From the NCBI RefSeq assembly GCF_900199185.1, contig NZ_OBMI01000001.1, forward strand, positions 434,001 through 498,000: a stretch of 64,000 nt of DNA. Direction: 5' to 3'. The notes beneath the pieces are model-generated. The model was given only the letters and a program-made list of their open reading frames with translations. It made no database searches and was not told the origin of the DNA. The position numbers were made by a program, and so were the translations under genes. Shown in pieces: positions 8,056-19,040 of this stretch. Numbering within the stretch: the first letter of the stretch is position 1; every line of letters starts with the position of its first letter. The DNA is from Sphingomonas guangdongensis. Lineage in GTDB: Bacteria; Pseudomonadota; Alphaproteobacteria; Sphingomonadales; Sphingomonadaceae.

Positions 8056-9168
8056 GTGGGCAGCGTTCTCGACCGGTACAACGCGCTCGTCGTCGCGCGC
8101 GAGTTGCGCAGCGACCCCGAACAGGCGGCGGCGGCGAAGCGGCTTGATGCGCTCGCAACGGCGCTGGAGGCCGGGCCGCCGCGCCGCCGGCTGCTGGCGC
8201 GGCTGACCGGGCAGGCGGCACCGCCCCCGCGCGGCGTCTACCTGTGGGGCGGAGTCGGGCGGGGCAAGTCGATGCTGATGGACCTGCTGTTCCACAATGT
8301 CGCGATTGCCGAGAAGCGCCGTGTCCACTTCCACGAGTTTATGCTGGAGGTGCACGAGCGGCTGAGCATCGAGCGTCGGAAGGAGGCGGGCAACCCCGTG
8401 CCCCCTGTGGCCGCGGCGCTTGCCGACGGGCTGCGGCTGCTCGCTTTTGACGAGATGGTGATCAACAACACCGCCGACGCGATGGTGCTGTCGCGGCTGT
8501 TCACCGAGATGATGGGTTATGGGCTGACGGTCGTCGCAACCTCCAACCGACCGCCGGCCGAACTTTACAAGGACGGGCTGCAACGCGAGAGCTTCCTGCC
8601 ATTCGTCGCCCTGCTGGAGGGGCAGCTCGACGTGCTGCCGCTCAATGGGCCGGTCGACTACCGGCTCGACCGGCTGGGCAAGGTGCAGACTTGGCTGGTG
8701 CCGATTTCGCCCGCCAACACCGCGACGCTCTCGGCCGCCTTCTTCCGCCTCACCGACTACCCGCCGGAGGACAGCGAGCATGTGCCGTCCGAGCAGTTGC
8801 GCGTGTCGGCAGGGCGTTCGCTACACGTGCCCAAGAGCCTGAAGGGCGTCGCCGTCTTCTCGTTCAAGCGGCTCTGCGGGGACGCGCGCGGTGCGCCCGA
8901 CTATCTCGCGATCGCGCGGGCTTACCACACAGTGGTCCTGGTGGCGGTGCCGCGGCTCACGCCCGAGAACCGCAACGAAGCGGCGCGCTTCGTGACGCTG
9001 ATCGACGCGCTCTACGAACACAACGTCAAGCTGCTGGCGATGGCCGACGCCGAGCCCGAGGCGCTCTACGTGGCGGGCGACGGCGCCTTCGAATTTGAGC
9101 GGACGGTCAGCCGCCTGCGCGAGATGGGCAGCGACGACTATCTGGCGAAAGGGCACGGCGCGGCGTAG
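8056..9168 (+). CDS. zapE: Cell division protein ZapE (AFG1-like ATPase)
   Basis: This 370-residue protein starts at GTG 8056. The Walker A loop is GGVGRGKS (65-72), Walker B is LLAFDEM, and the sensor region is VVATSNRPPAELYKDGLQR, all characteristic of the AFG1/ZapE family. In E. coli ZapE associates with the Z ring late in division. The eukaryotic relatives are mitochondrial. It lies 7 nt after sdhB and is probably co-transcribed with it. Confidence 0.95.
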   Translation: MGSVLDRYNALVVARELRSDPEQAAAAKRLDALATALEAGPPRRRLLARLTGQAAPPPRGVYLWGGVGRGKSMLMDLLFHNVAIAEKRRVHFHEFMLEVHERLSIERRKEAGNPVPPVAAALADGLRLLAFDEMVINNTADAMVLSRLFTEMMGYGLTVVATSNRPPAELYKDGLQRESFLPFVALLEGQLDVLPLNGPVDYRLDRLGKVQTWLVPISPANTATLSAAFFRLTDYPPEDSEHVPSEQLRVSAGRSLHVPKSLKGVAVFSFKRLCGDARGAPDYLAIARAYHTVVLVAVPRLTPENRNEAARFVTLIDALYEHNVKLLAMADAEPEALYVAGDGAFEFERTVSRLREMGSDDYLAKGHGAA

Positions 9169-9176
9169 GGTCGGAC

Positions 9177-9590
9177 ATGCGTCGGCTCGCCCCTGCCCTC
9201 GTCCTGCTGCTCGGCTCCTGCTCGCAGTGGACCGACGTCAGCGCGCGCTTCATCGGCGCGCGGTTGGCCTTCGTGGCCGTCAGCGGGAATGCGGTCGACT
9301 GTGTGCATACCCTGGCCGTCATCGACGCGAACACGCGCGAGGAGATGTGGGCGATTGGCCGCGCCGCCACGGGCGACTGCATCGCCAGCCTGCCGATCTG
9401 GTACGGCCAGTCCGCTGGTCCAGTCGTCCGGAAACGCCCGCTCGTGCCTGGACGTCGGTACGAGATCGAGGGTTCGGGCGCCGGCGGCAATCATCTGAGC
9501 GGCCGCTTCGTCATCACGCCGCTGGCCGGGTGGCGGATCACCGACGTGCCCAATCCGCCGCTTAATGATACTGCGGATAACTCGCAATAA
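9177..9590 (+). CDS. Small putative lipoprotein, unknown function
   Basis: This 137-residue protein starts MRRLAPALVLLLGSC, a short signal sequence ending in a plausible lipobox with Cys15. The mature part contains three more cysteines or hydrophobic strand-like stretches (FVAVSGNAVDCVHTLAVIDA, TGDCIASLPIW) and looks like a small beta-rich domain. No family is recognised. It follows zapE by 8 nt and may ride on the same transcript. Confidence 0.65.
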   Translation: MRRLAPALVLLLGSCSQWTDVSARFIGARLAFVAVSGNAVDCVHTLAVIDANTREEMWAIGRAATGDCIASLPIWYGQSAGPVVRKRPLVPGRRYEIEGSGAGGNHLSGRFVITPLAGWRITDVPNPPLNDTADNSQ

Positions 9591-10676
<1,086 letters not shown>

Positions 10677-10685
10677 TATCCAGCC

Positions 10686-10712
10686 GTCACCCCGGCGAAG
10701 GCCGGGGTCCAG
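10686..10712 (+). repeat. Family 1 palindromic repeat, left copy beside GIY-YIG gene
   Basis: This 27-bp element has core CCCCGGCGAAGGCCGGGG, begins GTCA and ends TCCAG. It lies 9 nt after the mdh stop and 25 nt before the GIY-YIG start. The copy at 11032-11058 is its inverted partner. Confidence 0.9.
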
Positions 10713-10737
10713 CTCGACGATGCAGCGGGAACAATGA

Positions 10738-11028
10738 TTGGAAAAGCGCGGGTACGTCTACATGATGGCGAGTGGTCGAAACGGCACGCTCTACATCGGC
10801 GTAACCAGCGACCTGTTGAAGCGAACGTGGGAGCACCGTGAAGGTATCGCGGACGGTTTCACCAAGCGATACGGGTGCAGGACGTTGGTCTGGTTCGAGG
10901 CCCATGACCGCATCGACGATGCGATCCGGCGCGAGAAGCAGATGAAGGAGTGGCGGCGAGCGTGGAAGCTGCGCCAGATCGAGGCGAGCAACCCCGACTG
11001 GCAAGATCTCTACCCGACGCTGATGTAG
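10738..11028 (+). CDS. GIY-YIG nuclease family protein bracketed by inverted repeats
   Basis: This 96-residue protein starts at TTG 10738. The GIY motif appears as GYVYMM (6-10) and YIG as [13 protein letters not shown] (17-29), including the conserved arginine Arg29; Glu67 in REKQMKEW is the likely metal-binding residue. This is the compact one-domain GIY-YIG type (YhbQ/UPF0213-like), predicted to nick or cut DNA. It lies between mdh and sucD and is enclosed by two inverted copies of the family 1 repeat, 25 nt before its start and 3 nt after its stop. The whole 373-bp unit therefore resembles a minimal mobile cassette. Mobility is inferred, not shown. Confidence 0.92.
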   Translation: MEKRGYVYMMASGRNGTLYIGVTSDLLKRTWEHREGIADGFTKRYGCRTLVWFEAHDRIDDAIRREKQMKEWRRAWKLRQIEASNPDWQDLYPTLM

Positions 11029-11031
11029 CAA

Positions 11032-11058
11032 CTGGACCCCGGCCTGCGCCGGGGTGAC
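11032..11058 (-). repeat. Family 1 palindromic repeat, right copy beside GIY-YIG gene
   Basis: This is the reverse-complement partner of 10686-10712, with core CCCCGGCCTGCGCCGGGG between CTGGA and TGAC. It starts 3 nt after the GIY-YIG stop and ends 25 nt before sucD. Confidence 0.9.
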
Positions 11059-11083
11059 GGCTAAGAAGAGGGCCGACGCCGAC

Positions 11084-11968
11084 ATGAGCATCCTCGTCAA
11101 TTCGAACACCAAGGTCATCACCCAGGGCATGACCGGGGAGACCGGCAGCTTCCACACCAAGGCGGCGCTGGAGTATGGCACGCAGATGGTCGGCGGTGTG
11201 ACGCCGGGTAAGGGCGGGACCACCCACCTCGACCTGCCGGTGTTCGACACCGTGGCAGAAGCCGTTGCGAAGACCGGTGCCGACGCGTCCGTGATCTACG
11301 TGCCGCCGCCCTTCGCCGCCGATTCGATCCTGGAGGCGATCGACGCCGAAGTGCCGCTGATCGTCTGCATTACGGAGGGCATCCCGGTGCTCGACATGGT
11401 CCGCGTCAAGCGCGCGCTGTCGGGCAGCAAGTCGCGTCTGATCGGTCCGAACTGCCCGGGCGTGCTGACGCCGGGCGAGTGCAAGATCGGGATCATGCCC
11501 GGGTCCATCTTTTCCAAGGGTTCGGTCGGCGTCGTGTCGCGCTCGGGCACGCTGACCTATGAGGCGGTGTTCCAGACCACCAACGCGGGCCTCGGCCAGA
11601 CCACCGCGGTCGGGATCGGCGGCGATCCCGTCAACGGCACCAACTTCATCGACGTGCTGGAGCTATTCCTGGCCGACGACGCGACCGAATCGATCATCAT
11701 GATCGGTGAGATCGGCGGCGACGCCGAGGAGCAGGCCGCGCAGTTCCTGCGCGACGAGGCGAAGCGCGGGCGGAGCAAGCCGATGGCGGGCTTCATCGCC
11801 GGCCGCACCGCGCCCCCGGGGCGCCGCATGGGCCACGCCGGCGCGATCGTGTCGGGCGGCAAGGGCGATGCCGAGAGCAAGATCGCGGCAATGGAAGCGG
11901 CCGGGATCAAGGTCGCGGACTCGCCCAGCCTGCTGGGCGAGACGCTGGTGCAGGTGCTGAAGGGTTAA
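11084..11968 (+). CDS. sucD: Succinate-CoA ligase, alpha subunit
   Basis: This 294-residue protein starts at ATG 11084 ([18 protein letters not shown]), which matches the family start; an in-frame GTG at 11054 sits inside the repeat and is rejected. CoA-binding and ligase phrases are present ([40 protein letters not shown]), and the phosphohistidine is in [12 protein letters not shown]. It makes succinate and ATP or GTP from succinyl-CoA together with the beta subunit. sucC is not in the window, although it often lies directly before sucD. Confidence 0.97.
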   Translation: MSILVNSNTKVITQGMTGETGSFHTKAALEYGTQMVGGVTPGKGGTTHLDLPVFDTVAEAVAKTGADASVIYVPPPFAADSILEAIDAEVPLIVCITEGIPVLDMVRVKRALSGSKSRLIGPNCPGVLTPGECKIGIMPGSIFSKGSVGVVSRSGTLTYEAVFQTTNAGLGQTTAVGIGGDPVNGTNFIDVLELFLADDATESIIMIGEIGGDAEEQAAQFLRDEAKRGRSKPMAGFIAGRTAPPGRRMGHAGAIVSGGKGDAESKIAAMEAAGIKVADSPSLLGETLVQVLKG

Positions 11969-11977
11969 CTTTAGAAC

Positions 11978-12056
11978 GTCACCCCGGCGCAGGCCGGGGT
12001 CCAGAGCCACGCACGACTCGTTCTTGGCTCTGGATCCCGGCCTTCGCCGGGATGAC
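11978..12056. repeat. Paired inverted family 1 repeats, 79 bp, sucD-sucA spacer
   Basis: A forward copy (11978-12004, core CCCCGGCGCAGGCCGGGG) and an inverted copy (12030-12056, core TCCCGGCCTTCGCCGGGA) face each other over 25 nt. Perfect inner arms CCAGAGCCA and TGGCTCTGG extend the hairpin. The layout equals that around the GIY-YIG gene with the gene removed. It must be transcribed if sucD and sucA form an operon. Confidence 0.88.
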
Positions 12057-12070
12057 GGGGTAGGTGCAAG

Positions 12071-15037
12071 ATGGGCTACGAAGGCCAGGATTTCTCGGAC
12101 ATCGCCGGCGGCGTGAGCCCGGCGTTCGTCGACACGCTCTACGCCAAGTTCAAGGCCGACCCAGCGAGCGTCGAGCCCGGCTGGCGCGACTTCTTCGAGG
12201 GGCTGGAGGGCGTCGCCACCGGTCCGTCCTGGGCCAAGAAGAACTGGCCGCTGTCCGAGACGGATGCGCTCACCGCCGGGCTCGACCCGACGCAGATGGA
12301 GCCCGCGCCCAAGCCCGCGAAGGGCGGCGGCAAGCCTGCCCCCGCCGCGGCGGCGCCCGCGTCCGAGGACCAGATCCGCAAGGCCGCCGACGCGTCGATC
12401 CGGGCGATGACGCTCATCCGCACCTACCGCGTCCGCGGTCACCTAGCGGCGAAGCTCGACCCGCTCGGCCTCGCCAAGCGCGAGCTGCCCGAGGATCTCA
12501 AGACCGAATATTACGGCTTCACCGACGCCGACATCGACACGCCCGTCTTCCTGGGCGGCGCGATGGGGCTGCAGAGCGCCACGATCCGCGAGCTGGTCGA
12601 CATCCTGCGCGCCAACTACTGCGGCAACATCGGCCTCGAATACATGCACATCGCGGATGTGGAGGAGCGCAAGTTCCTCCAGGACCGGATGGAAGGACGC
12701 GGCAAGGCGATCGAGTTCACGCCGGAGGGCAAGAAGGCGATCCTGTCCAAGGTGATCGCGGCCGAGGGCTATGAAAAGTTCCTCGGCAAGAAGTACGTCG
12801 GCACCAAGCGCTTCGGCCTGGACGGCGGCGAGAGCATGATCCCGGCGCTGGAGAGCGTCATCAAGTACGGCGGCCAGCAGGGCGTGCGCGAGATCGTGTT
12901 CGGCATGGCCCATCGCGGCCGGCTCAACACGCTCGCCAACGTCATGGGGAAGCCCTACCGCGCGATCTTCAACGAATTCTCGGGCGGGTCGTCCAACCCG
13001 GAGGATGTCGGCGGGTCGGGCGATGTGAAGTACCACCTCGGGACCTCCACCGACCGCGAGTTCGACGGGATCAAGGTCCACATGAGCCTGGTCGCCAACC
13101 CGTCGCACCTGGAGGCGGCGGACCCTGTCGTGCTCGGCAAGACCCGCGCGATCCAGACGCTCGCGAACGACTTGTCGGAGCACAAGGCGTCCTTGCCCGT
13201 CCTGATCCACGGCGACGCGGCCTTCGCGGGTCAGGGCATTGTTTGGGAGTGCCTCGGCTTCTCCGGCATCCGCGGCTACAACACCGGCGGCTGCGTCCAC
13301 TTCATTATCAACAACCAGGTCGGCTTCACGACCTCGCCGCAGTTCGCGCGCTCGTCGCCCTATCCGTCCGACGTTGCCAAGGGCGTCCAGGCGCCGGTCT
13401 TCCACGTCAACGGCGACGATCCGGAGGCGGTGACCTTCGCGACCAAGATGGCGGTCGAGTTCCGCCAGCAGTTCCACCGCGACGTGGTGATCGACATGTG
13501 GTGCTACCGCCGCTTCGGCCACAACGAAGGCGACGAGCCGTCGTTCACCCAGCCGCTGATGTATGCCAAGATCAAGGGGCACCCGGGCGTCAGCAAGATC
13601 TACGGCGATCGGCTGCTGGCCGAGGGCGTCGTCGACCAGGCCTGGATCGACGCGCAGTGGCGCGAGTTTGACGAGAAGATGGAGGGCGAGTTCGAGGCGG
13701 GCGCCTCCTACAAGCCCAACAAGGCGGACTGGTTCGCCGGCCGCTGGTCGGGCCTTCACGCCCCCGCCGACGAGGAGAGCGCGCGCCGCGGCGTCACAAC
13801 GGGGATCGACCAGCGCCTGTTCGACGCGCTCGGCCGGACGCTGACGGCGGTTCCGGACTCGATCACGATCCACAAGACGCTCGATCGCGTGCTCCAGGCC
13901 AAGCGCGAGATGTTCAAGACGGGCGCGAGCTTCGACTGGGCGACCGGCGAGGCGCTGGCGTTCGGGTCGCTGCTGTCGGAGGGCTACGGCGTTCGCCTGT
14001 CGGGGCAGGATTCTGGTCGCGGTACCTTCAGCCAGCGCCACGCGGTGTGGGTCGATCAGACCGACGAGCACAAGTTCGTGCCGCTCTCGACCGTCGAGCA
14101 CGGCCGCTTCGAGGTGCTCGACTCGCCGCTCAGCGAGTACGGCGTGCTCGGCTTCGAGTACGGCTACGCGCTCGCCGACCCGAAGACGCTGGTGTTGTGG
14201 GAGGCGCAGTTCGGCGATTTCGTCAACGGCGCGCAGATCATGATCGACCAGTTCATCGCCGCGGGCGAGGCGAAGTGGCTCCGCGCCAACGGCCTCGTGA
14301 TGCTGCTGCCGCACGGCTATGAGGGCCAGGGGCCGGAACACTCGTCGGCGCGGCCCGAGCGGTTCCTGCAGCTGTGCGCGGGCGATAACATGCAGGTCGC
14401 GAATTGCACCACGCCCGCCAACTACTTCCACCTGCTGCGCCGCCAGATGCATCGGCCGTTCCGCAAGCCGCTGATCGTCATGACGCCCAAGTCGCTGCTC
14501 CGCCACAAGCTGGCGGTGTCGAGCGCCGCCGACTTCCAAGGCGACAGCCACTTCCAGCGGCTCCTGTCGGACCCGAAGGCGCCGGCCGACGCGGACGTGC
14601 GCCGCCTCGTGCTCTGCACCGGCAAGGTCGCGTACGACCTGATGGAGGCGCGCGATGCGGCCGGCGACACCGACACCGCGATCATCCGGATTGAGCAGCT
14701 CTACCCCTTCCCCGGCGAGCCGCTGACCGCCCGGATCGACCGCATGACCAACCTGGAGGAGGTCGTTTGGGCGCAGGAGGAGCCGCGCAACAACGGCTAC
14801 TGGTTCTTTGTCGAGCCGCTGATCGAGGAGGCACTCGCCGCGTCGACCTCCACCATCGCGCGGGCCCGCTACGCCGGGCGCGCGGCGGCAGCGTCGCCCG
14901 CGACCGGCCTCATGAAGCGCCACCAGCTGGAGCAGGGCGCGCTGATCGCCGACGCGCTCGGCCACAGCGTCCGATCCGAAGTACGTCGCGCTCGCGACAG
15001 CGAGGACCCGAAGACCGCCGGCAAGGCCGGGTCGTAG
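12071..15037 (+). CDS. sucA: 2-oxoglutarate dehydrogenase E1 component
   Basis: This 988-residue protein shows the N-terminal E1o segment ([12 protein letters not shown]...[11 protein letters not shown]), the thiamine-diphosphate domain with [32 protein letters not shown] and [14 protein letters not shown], and the transketolase-like C-terminal half ([39 protein letters not shown]-type region). It decarboxylates 2-oxoglutarate and reductively succinylates the lipoyl group of E2. Start ATG 12071 follows the inverted repeats by 14 nt. sucB is downstream beyond another repeat. Confidence 0.97.
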   Translation: [988 protein letters not shown]

Positions 15038-15049
15038 ATGTAATGCGCC

Positions 15050-15152
15050 TGCCACCCCGGCGGAGGTTGAGGTGCAGGTGCGGTGAAGGGTGTAACGAAG
15101 CGCGGCGCTCGCCACTGAGCGTCTCGCAACTGGACCCCGGCCTTCGCCGGGG
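15050..15152. repeat. Degenerate family 1 repeat pair, sucA-sucB spacer
   Basis: The left half is eroded (GCCACCCCGGCGGAGG at about 15051). The right half (15130-15152) is clean, with core CCCCGGCCTTCGCCGGGG preceded by CTGGA. It fills the spacer between sucA and sucB. Confidence 0.75.
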
Positions 15153-15167
15153 AGGCAGGAAGAGAGA

Positions 15168-16430
<1,263 letters not shown>

Positions 16431-16459
16431 CGCAAGTGGAGTCGGTGCCGGTGGCGCGA

Positions 16460-17416
16460 TCAGGTGCCTTGCGGACGGGTACGCTGGAGCATCAGCGTCG
16501 CGGCACCCGCCAGCACCGCCTCGCGCTGCTGCTCGATCCGCCAGCACGGCGCGGCATTGATCAGCCGCCGGAACGACTTGCGCGCGACGAAGCCGGCGTC
16601 GAACGCGCGCCGGGTCGCCGGATCGAAGGTGGGCAGCGAGCGGCCGTCCAGCATCACCCCGCTCCACGCGCCCGACGCGAGGATGAGGTTGGAGGCGAGG
16701 CGCCCCAGGATGTTGCCGCGGAGCTCCGCCTGCTGCGCCGGGCTCAGTTTCGCGAGCACGGCGGCGGCACCCGCCGTCCCCTCCCCGCCGATCAGCACCT
16801 GTTCGTAGGTGACCGGCCCGCCGAGCGGTGCGATCGCCTTGCACAGCGCGAACTCCAGGTCGTTCTGCGGCGCGAAGTCGCTGTGCCCGGCCTCCGCCTC
16901 CAGCACCGTCACATGGCCGTCGTGGACGTCGATGATCGCGGTGCCGATCCCGTCGGCCATGCTGATGAAGAGGTGGCGGCTGCGCCCGCTGAAATCGGGC
17001 AGGCCGACGCCGCGCACCGCCTGGCACGCCGGCATGCGCCGGATCGTCGCCCAGGCCTTGGCCGCGGTGTCGTTGAGGATCGTGACCGGACGCCCCAGCA
17101 TCAGCGTGATGCCGTTGCGGGAAATGTTCCAGCGCGTCCGGACAACCGGGATCGCGTCGCCGACCGCCGCGCCCGCGATGGCGACGATCGCGTTCATGCC
17201 GTGCAGCGTCTGCCCGCTCTCCCGCTCGAAGCGGAGCAGCGCGTCGGTGAAGGTCGGCAGCGACGCCGTCTCAAAGGTGTAGAGCTTGTCAATCTCCGGC
17301 CGCGCCGGCGTGACGCAGGCGAGCCGCACCTCGCCCTGATGCGCGATATCGATCAGCAGCCAGCGCTCGTCCAAGTGCCCCTCCCCTTCGCGCCGCGGCA
17401 TCCAGGGTGCCGACAC
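16460..17416 (-). CDS. Glucokinase-like protein with degenerate phosphate loop
   Basis: This 318-residue protein lies opposite to the TCA genes. It resembles bacterial glucokinase (Glk, ASKHA fold) in the central and later parts: AIVAIAGAAVGD, LNDTAAKAWA at the site of the family LINDF motif, and EAEAGHSDFAPQNDLEFAL, which matches the Glk EGGHxDFAP signature. The N-terminal phosphate loop, normally DxGGTN, reads LLIDIAHQGEVRLACV, so the two glycines and threonine are lost. It may have lost kinase activity and become a sensor, or use another substrate. The exact start is unsure; the first 15 residues look non-homologous. Confidence 0.7.
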   Translation of the reverse strand: MSAPWMPRREGEGHLDERWLLIDIAHQGEVRLACVTPARPEIDKLYTFETASLPTFTDALLRFERESGQTLHGMNAIVAIAGAAVGDAIPVVRTRWNISRNGITLMLGRPVTILNDTAAKAWATIRRMPACQAVRGVGLPDFSGRSRHLFISMADGIGTAIIDVHDGHVTVLEAEAGHSDFAPQNDLEFALCKAIAPLGGPVTYEQVLIGGEGTAGAAAVLAKLSPAQQAELRGNILGRLASNLILASGAWSGVMLDGRSLPTFDPATRRAFDAGFVARKSFRRLINAAPCWRIEQQREAVLAGAATLMLQRTRPQGT

Positions 17417-17490
17417 GTCGATGGTAGGGCTAACATGACTTCATTCCCAAAGTCTTCACATTATCTTCGTTTTAGATGAGGCGACCTTCC

Positions 17491-18882
17491 ATGGCTGACT
17501 ATGATTATGACGTGCTGGTGATCGGCGCCGGCCCGGGCGGCTATGTCGCCGCGATCCGCGCCGCGCAGCTGGGCCTCAAGACTGCGTGTGTCGAGAGCCG
17601 GGAGACGCTCGGCGGCACCTGCCTCAACGTCGGCTGCATCCCGTCGAAGGCGATGCTCCACGCCTCCGAGTATTTCGACGCCGCGGCGAATGGCGCGATG
17701 GCGAAGATGGGCATCAAGGTGACGCCTGAGCTCGACCTGGAGGCGATGCACGGCCAGCGCCGCGACGCGGTCAAGCAGCTGACCGGGGGGATCGAGTTCC
17801 TGTTCAAGAAGAACAAGGTCGAGTGGCTGAAGGGGCACGCCGCCTTTGCCGGACCCGACAGCGTGACGGTCGGCGACCGCACCGTGCGCGCGAAGAACAT
17901 CGTCATCGCGACCGGCTCCAGCGTGACCCCGCTTCCTGGTGTCGAGATCGACCAGAAGGTCGTCGTCGACTCGACCGGCGCACTCGAGCTCGGGGCAGTG
18001 CCGGGGCACATGGTGGTGATCGGCGGCGGCGTGATCGGGCTGGAGCTCGGCTCGGTGTGGCGGCGCCTCGGCGCCAAGGTCACCTGCGTCGAGTTTCTCG
18101 ACCAAATTCTGCCCGGCTTCGACGGCGAGGTCCGCAAGGAATCGAACAAGATCTTCAAGAAGCAGGGGATTGAGTTCCGGCTCGGCACCAAGGTGACCGG
18201 TATCGCGAACGACGGGACCAAGGCGACCCTGACGGTCGAGCCCGCCGCCGGCGGCGAGGCATCGACGATCGAGGCGGATGCGGTGCTGGTGTCGATCGGC
18301 CGACGCCCGAACACCGACGGGCTCAACCTCCAGGCCGCCGGGCTCCAGGTCAACAATCGTGGCCAGATTGAGATCGGCCACGACTTCCGCACCTCGGTGC
18401 CGACCATCTGGGCGATCGGCGACGTCGTCCCCGGCCCGATGCTCGCCCACAAGGCGGAGGATGAGGGGATCGCGGTTGCGGAGAACATCGCAGGCCACAC
18501 CGGCATCGTGAACCACGACGTAATCCCGAGCGTCGTCTACACCTGGCCCGAGATCGCCGGTGTCGGCCTGACGGAGGAGCTCGCCCGCGAGCGGGGCGAG
18601 GTCAAGGTCGGCAAGTTCCCGATGCTCGCCAATTCACGCGCCAAAACCAACCACGAGCCCGACGGTTTCGTGAAGATAATCGCCGACGCGAAGACCGACC
18701 GCGTGGTCGGCGTCTGGGCGATCGCCAGCGTCGCCGGCACCATGATCGCGCAGGCCGGCCAGGCCATGGAGTTCGGCGCCACCAGCGAGGACATCGCCTA
18801 CACCTGCCACGCCCACCCGACCCACTCGGAGGCGATCAAGGAAGCGGCGATGGCGGTGCAGGGCAAGCCGATCCACATGTGA
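17491..18882 (+). CDS. lpd: Dihydrolipoyl dehydrogenase (E3)
   Basis: This 463-residue protein begins MADYDYDVLVIGAGPGGYVAA at ATG 17491. The FAD loop is GAGPGG, the redox disulfide is Cys45/Cys50 in GGTCLNVGCIPSK, the NAD-binding loop is VIGGGVIGLELGS, and the C-terminal active-site HAHPTHSEA supplies the catalytic base. It reoxidises the lipoyl groups of 2-oxoglutarate dehydrogenase and probably other complexes. An in-frame ATG at 17476 is possible; 17491 gives the normal family N terminus. A strong hairpin terminator follows at once. Confidence 0.97.
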   Translation: MADYDYDVLVIGAGPGGYVAAIRAAQLGLKTACVESRETLGGTCLNVGCIPSKAMLHASEYFDAAANGAMAKMGIKVTPELDLEAMHGQRRDAVKQLTGGIEFLFKKNKVEWLKGHAAFAGPDSVTVGDRTVRAKNIVIATGSSVTPLPGVEIDQKVVVDSTGALELGAVPGHMVVIGGGVIGLELGSVWRRLGAKVTCVEFLDQILPGFDGEVRKESNKIFKKQGIEFRLGTKVTGIANDGTKATLTVEPAAGGEASTIEADAVLVSIGRRPNTDGLNLQAAGLQVNNRGQIEIGHDFRTSVPTIWAIGDVVPGPMLAHKAEDEGIAVAENIAGHTGIVNHDVIPSVVYTWPEIAGVGLTEELARERGEVKVGKFPMLANSRAKTNHEPDGFVKIIADAKTDRVVGVWAIASVAGTMIAQAGQAMEFGATSEDIAYTCHAHPTHSEAIKEAAMAVQGKPIHM

Positions 18883-18888
18883 GATGCG

Positions 18889-18922
18889 AGCGCGGCGGAC
18901 GCGTGATCGTCCGCCGCGCTTT
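18889..18922 (+). terminator. Rho-independent terminator after lpd
   Basis: A perfect 13-bp stem (AGCGCGGCGGACG with CGTCCGCCGCGCT) encloses a 6-nt loop and is followed by a short T run (TTTG). It starts 7 nt after the lpd stop. Confidence 0.8.
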
Positions 18923-19040
18923 GACCACTCAACTGCACTGGTCGGGTCGGTACCCGCTTGACAGTGCGTGGCGTCTCCTGCCGCATGTGAACAGTCGCGT
19001 CCGCGCCGCTCCGGCTGGTCGCATGGCGGGGAGATCGAGC

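Noticed and set aside
10686..11058. Calling the GIY-YIG unit a classical insertion sequence
   Set aside because: No transposase gene, no clear target-site duplication, and a single nuclease domain of 96 residues. It is reported as a possible cassette instead.
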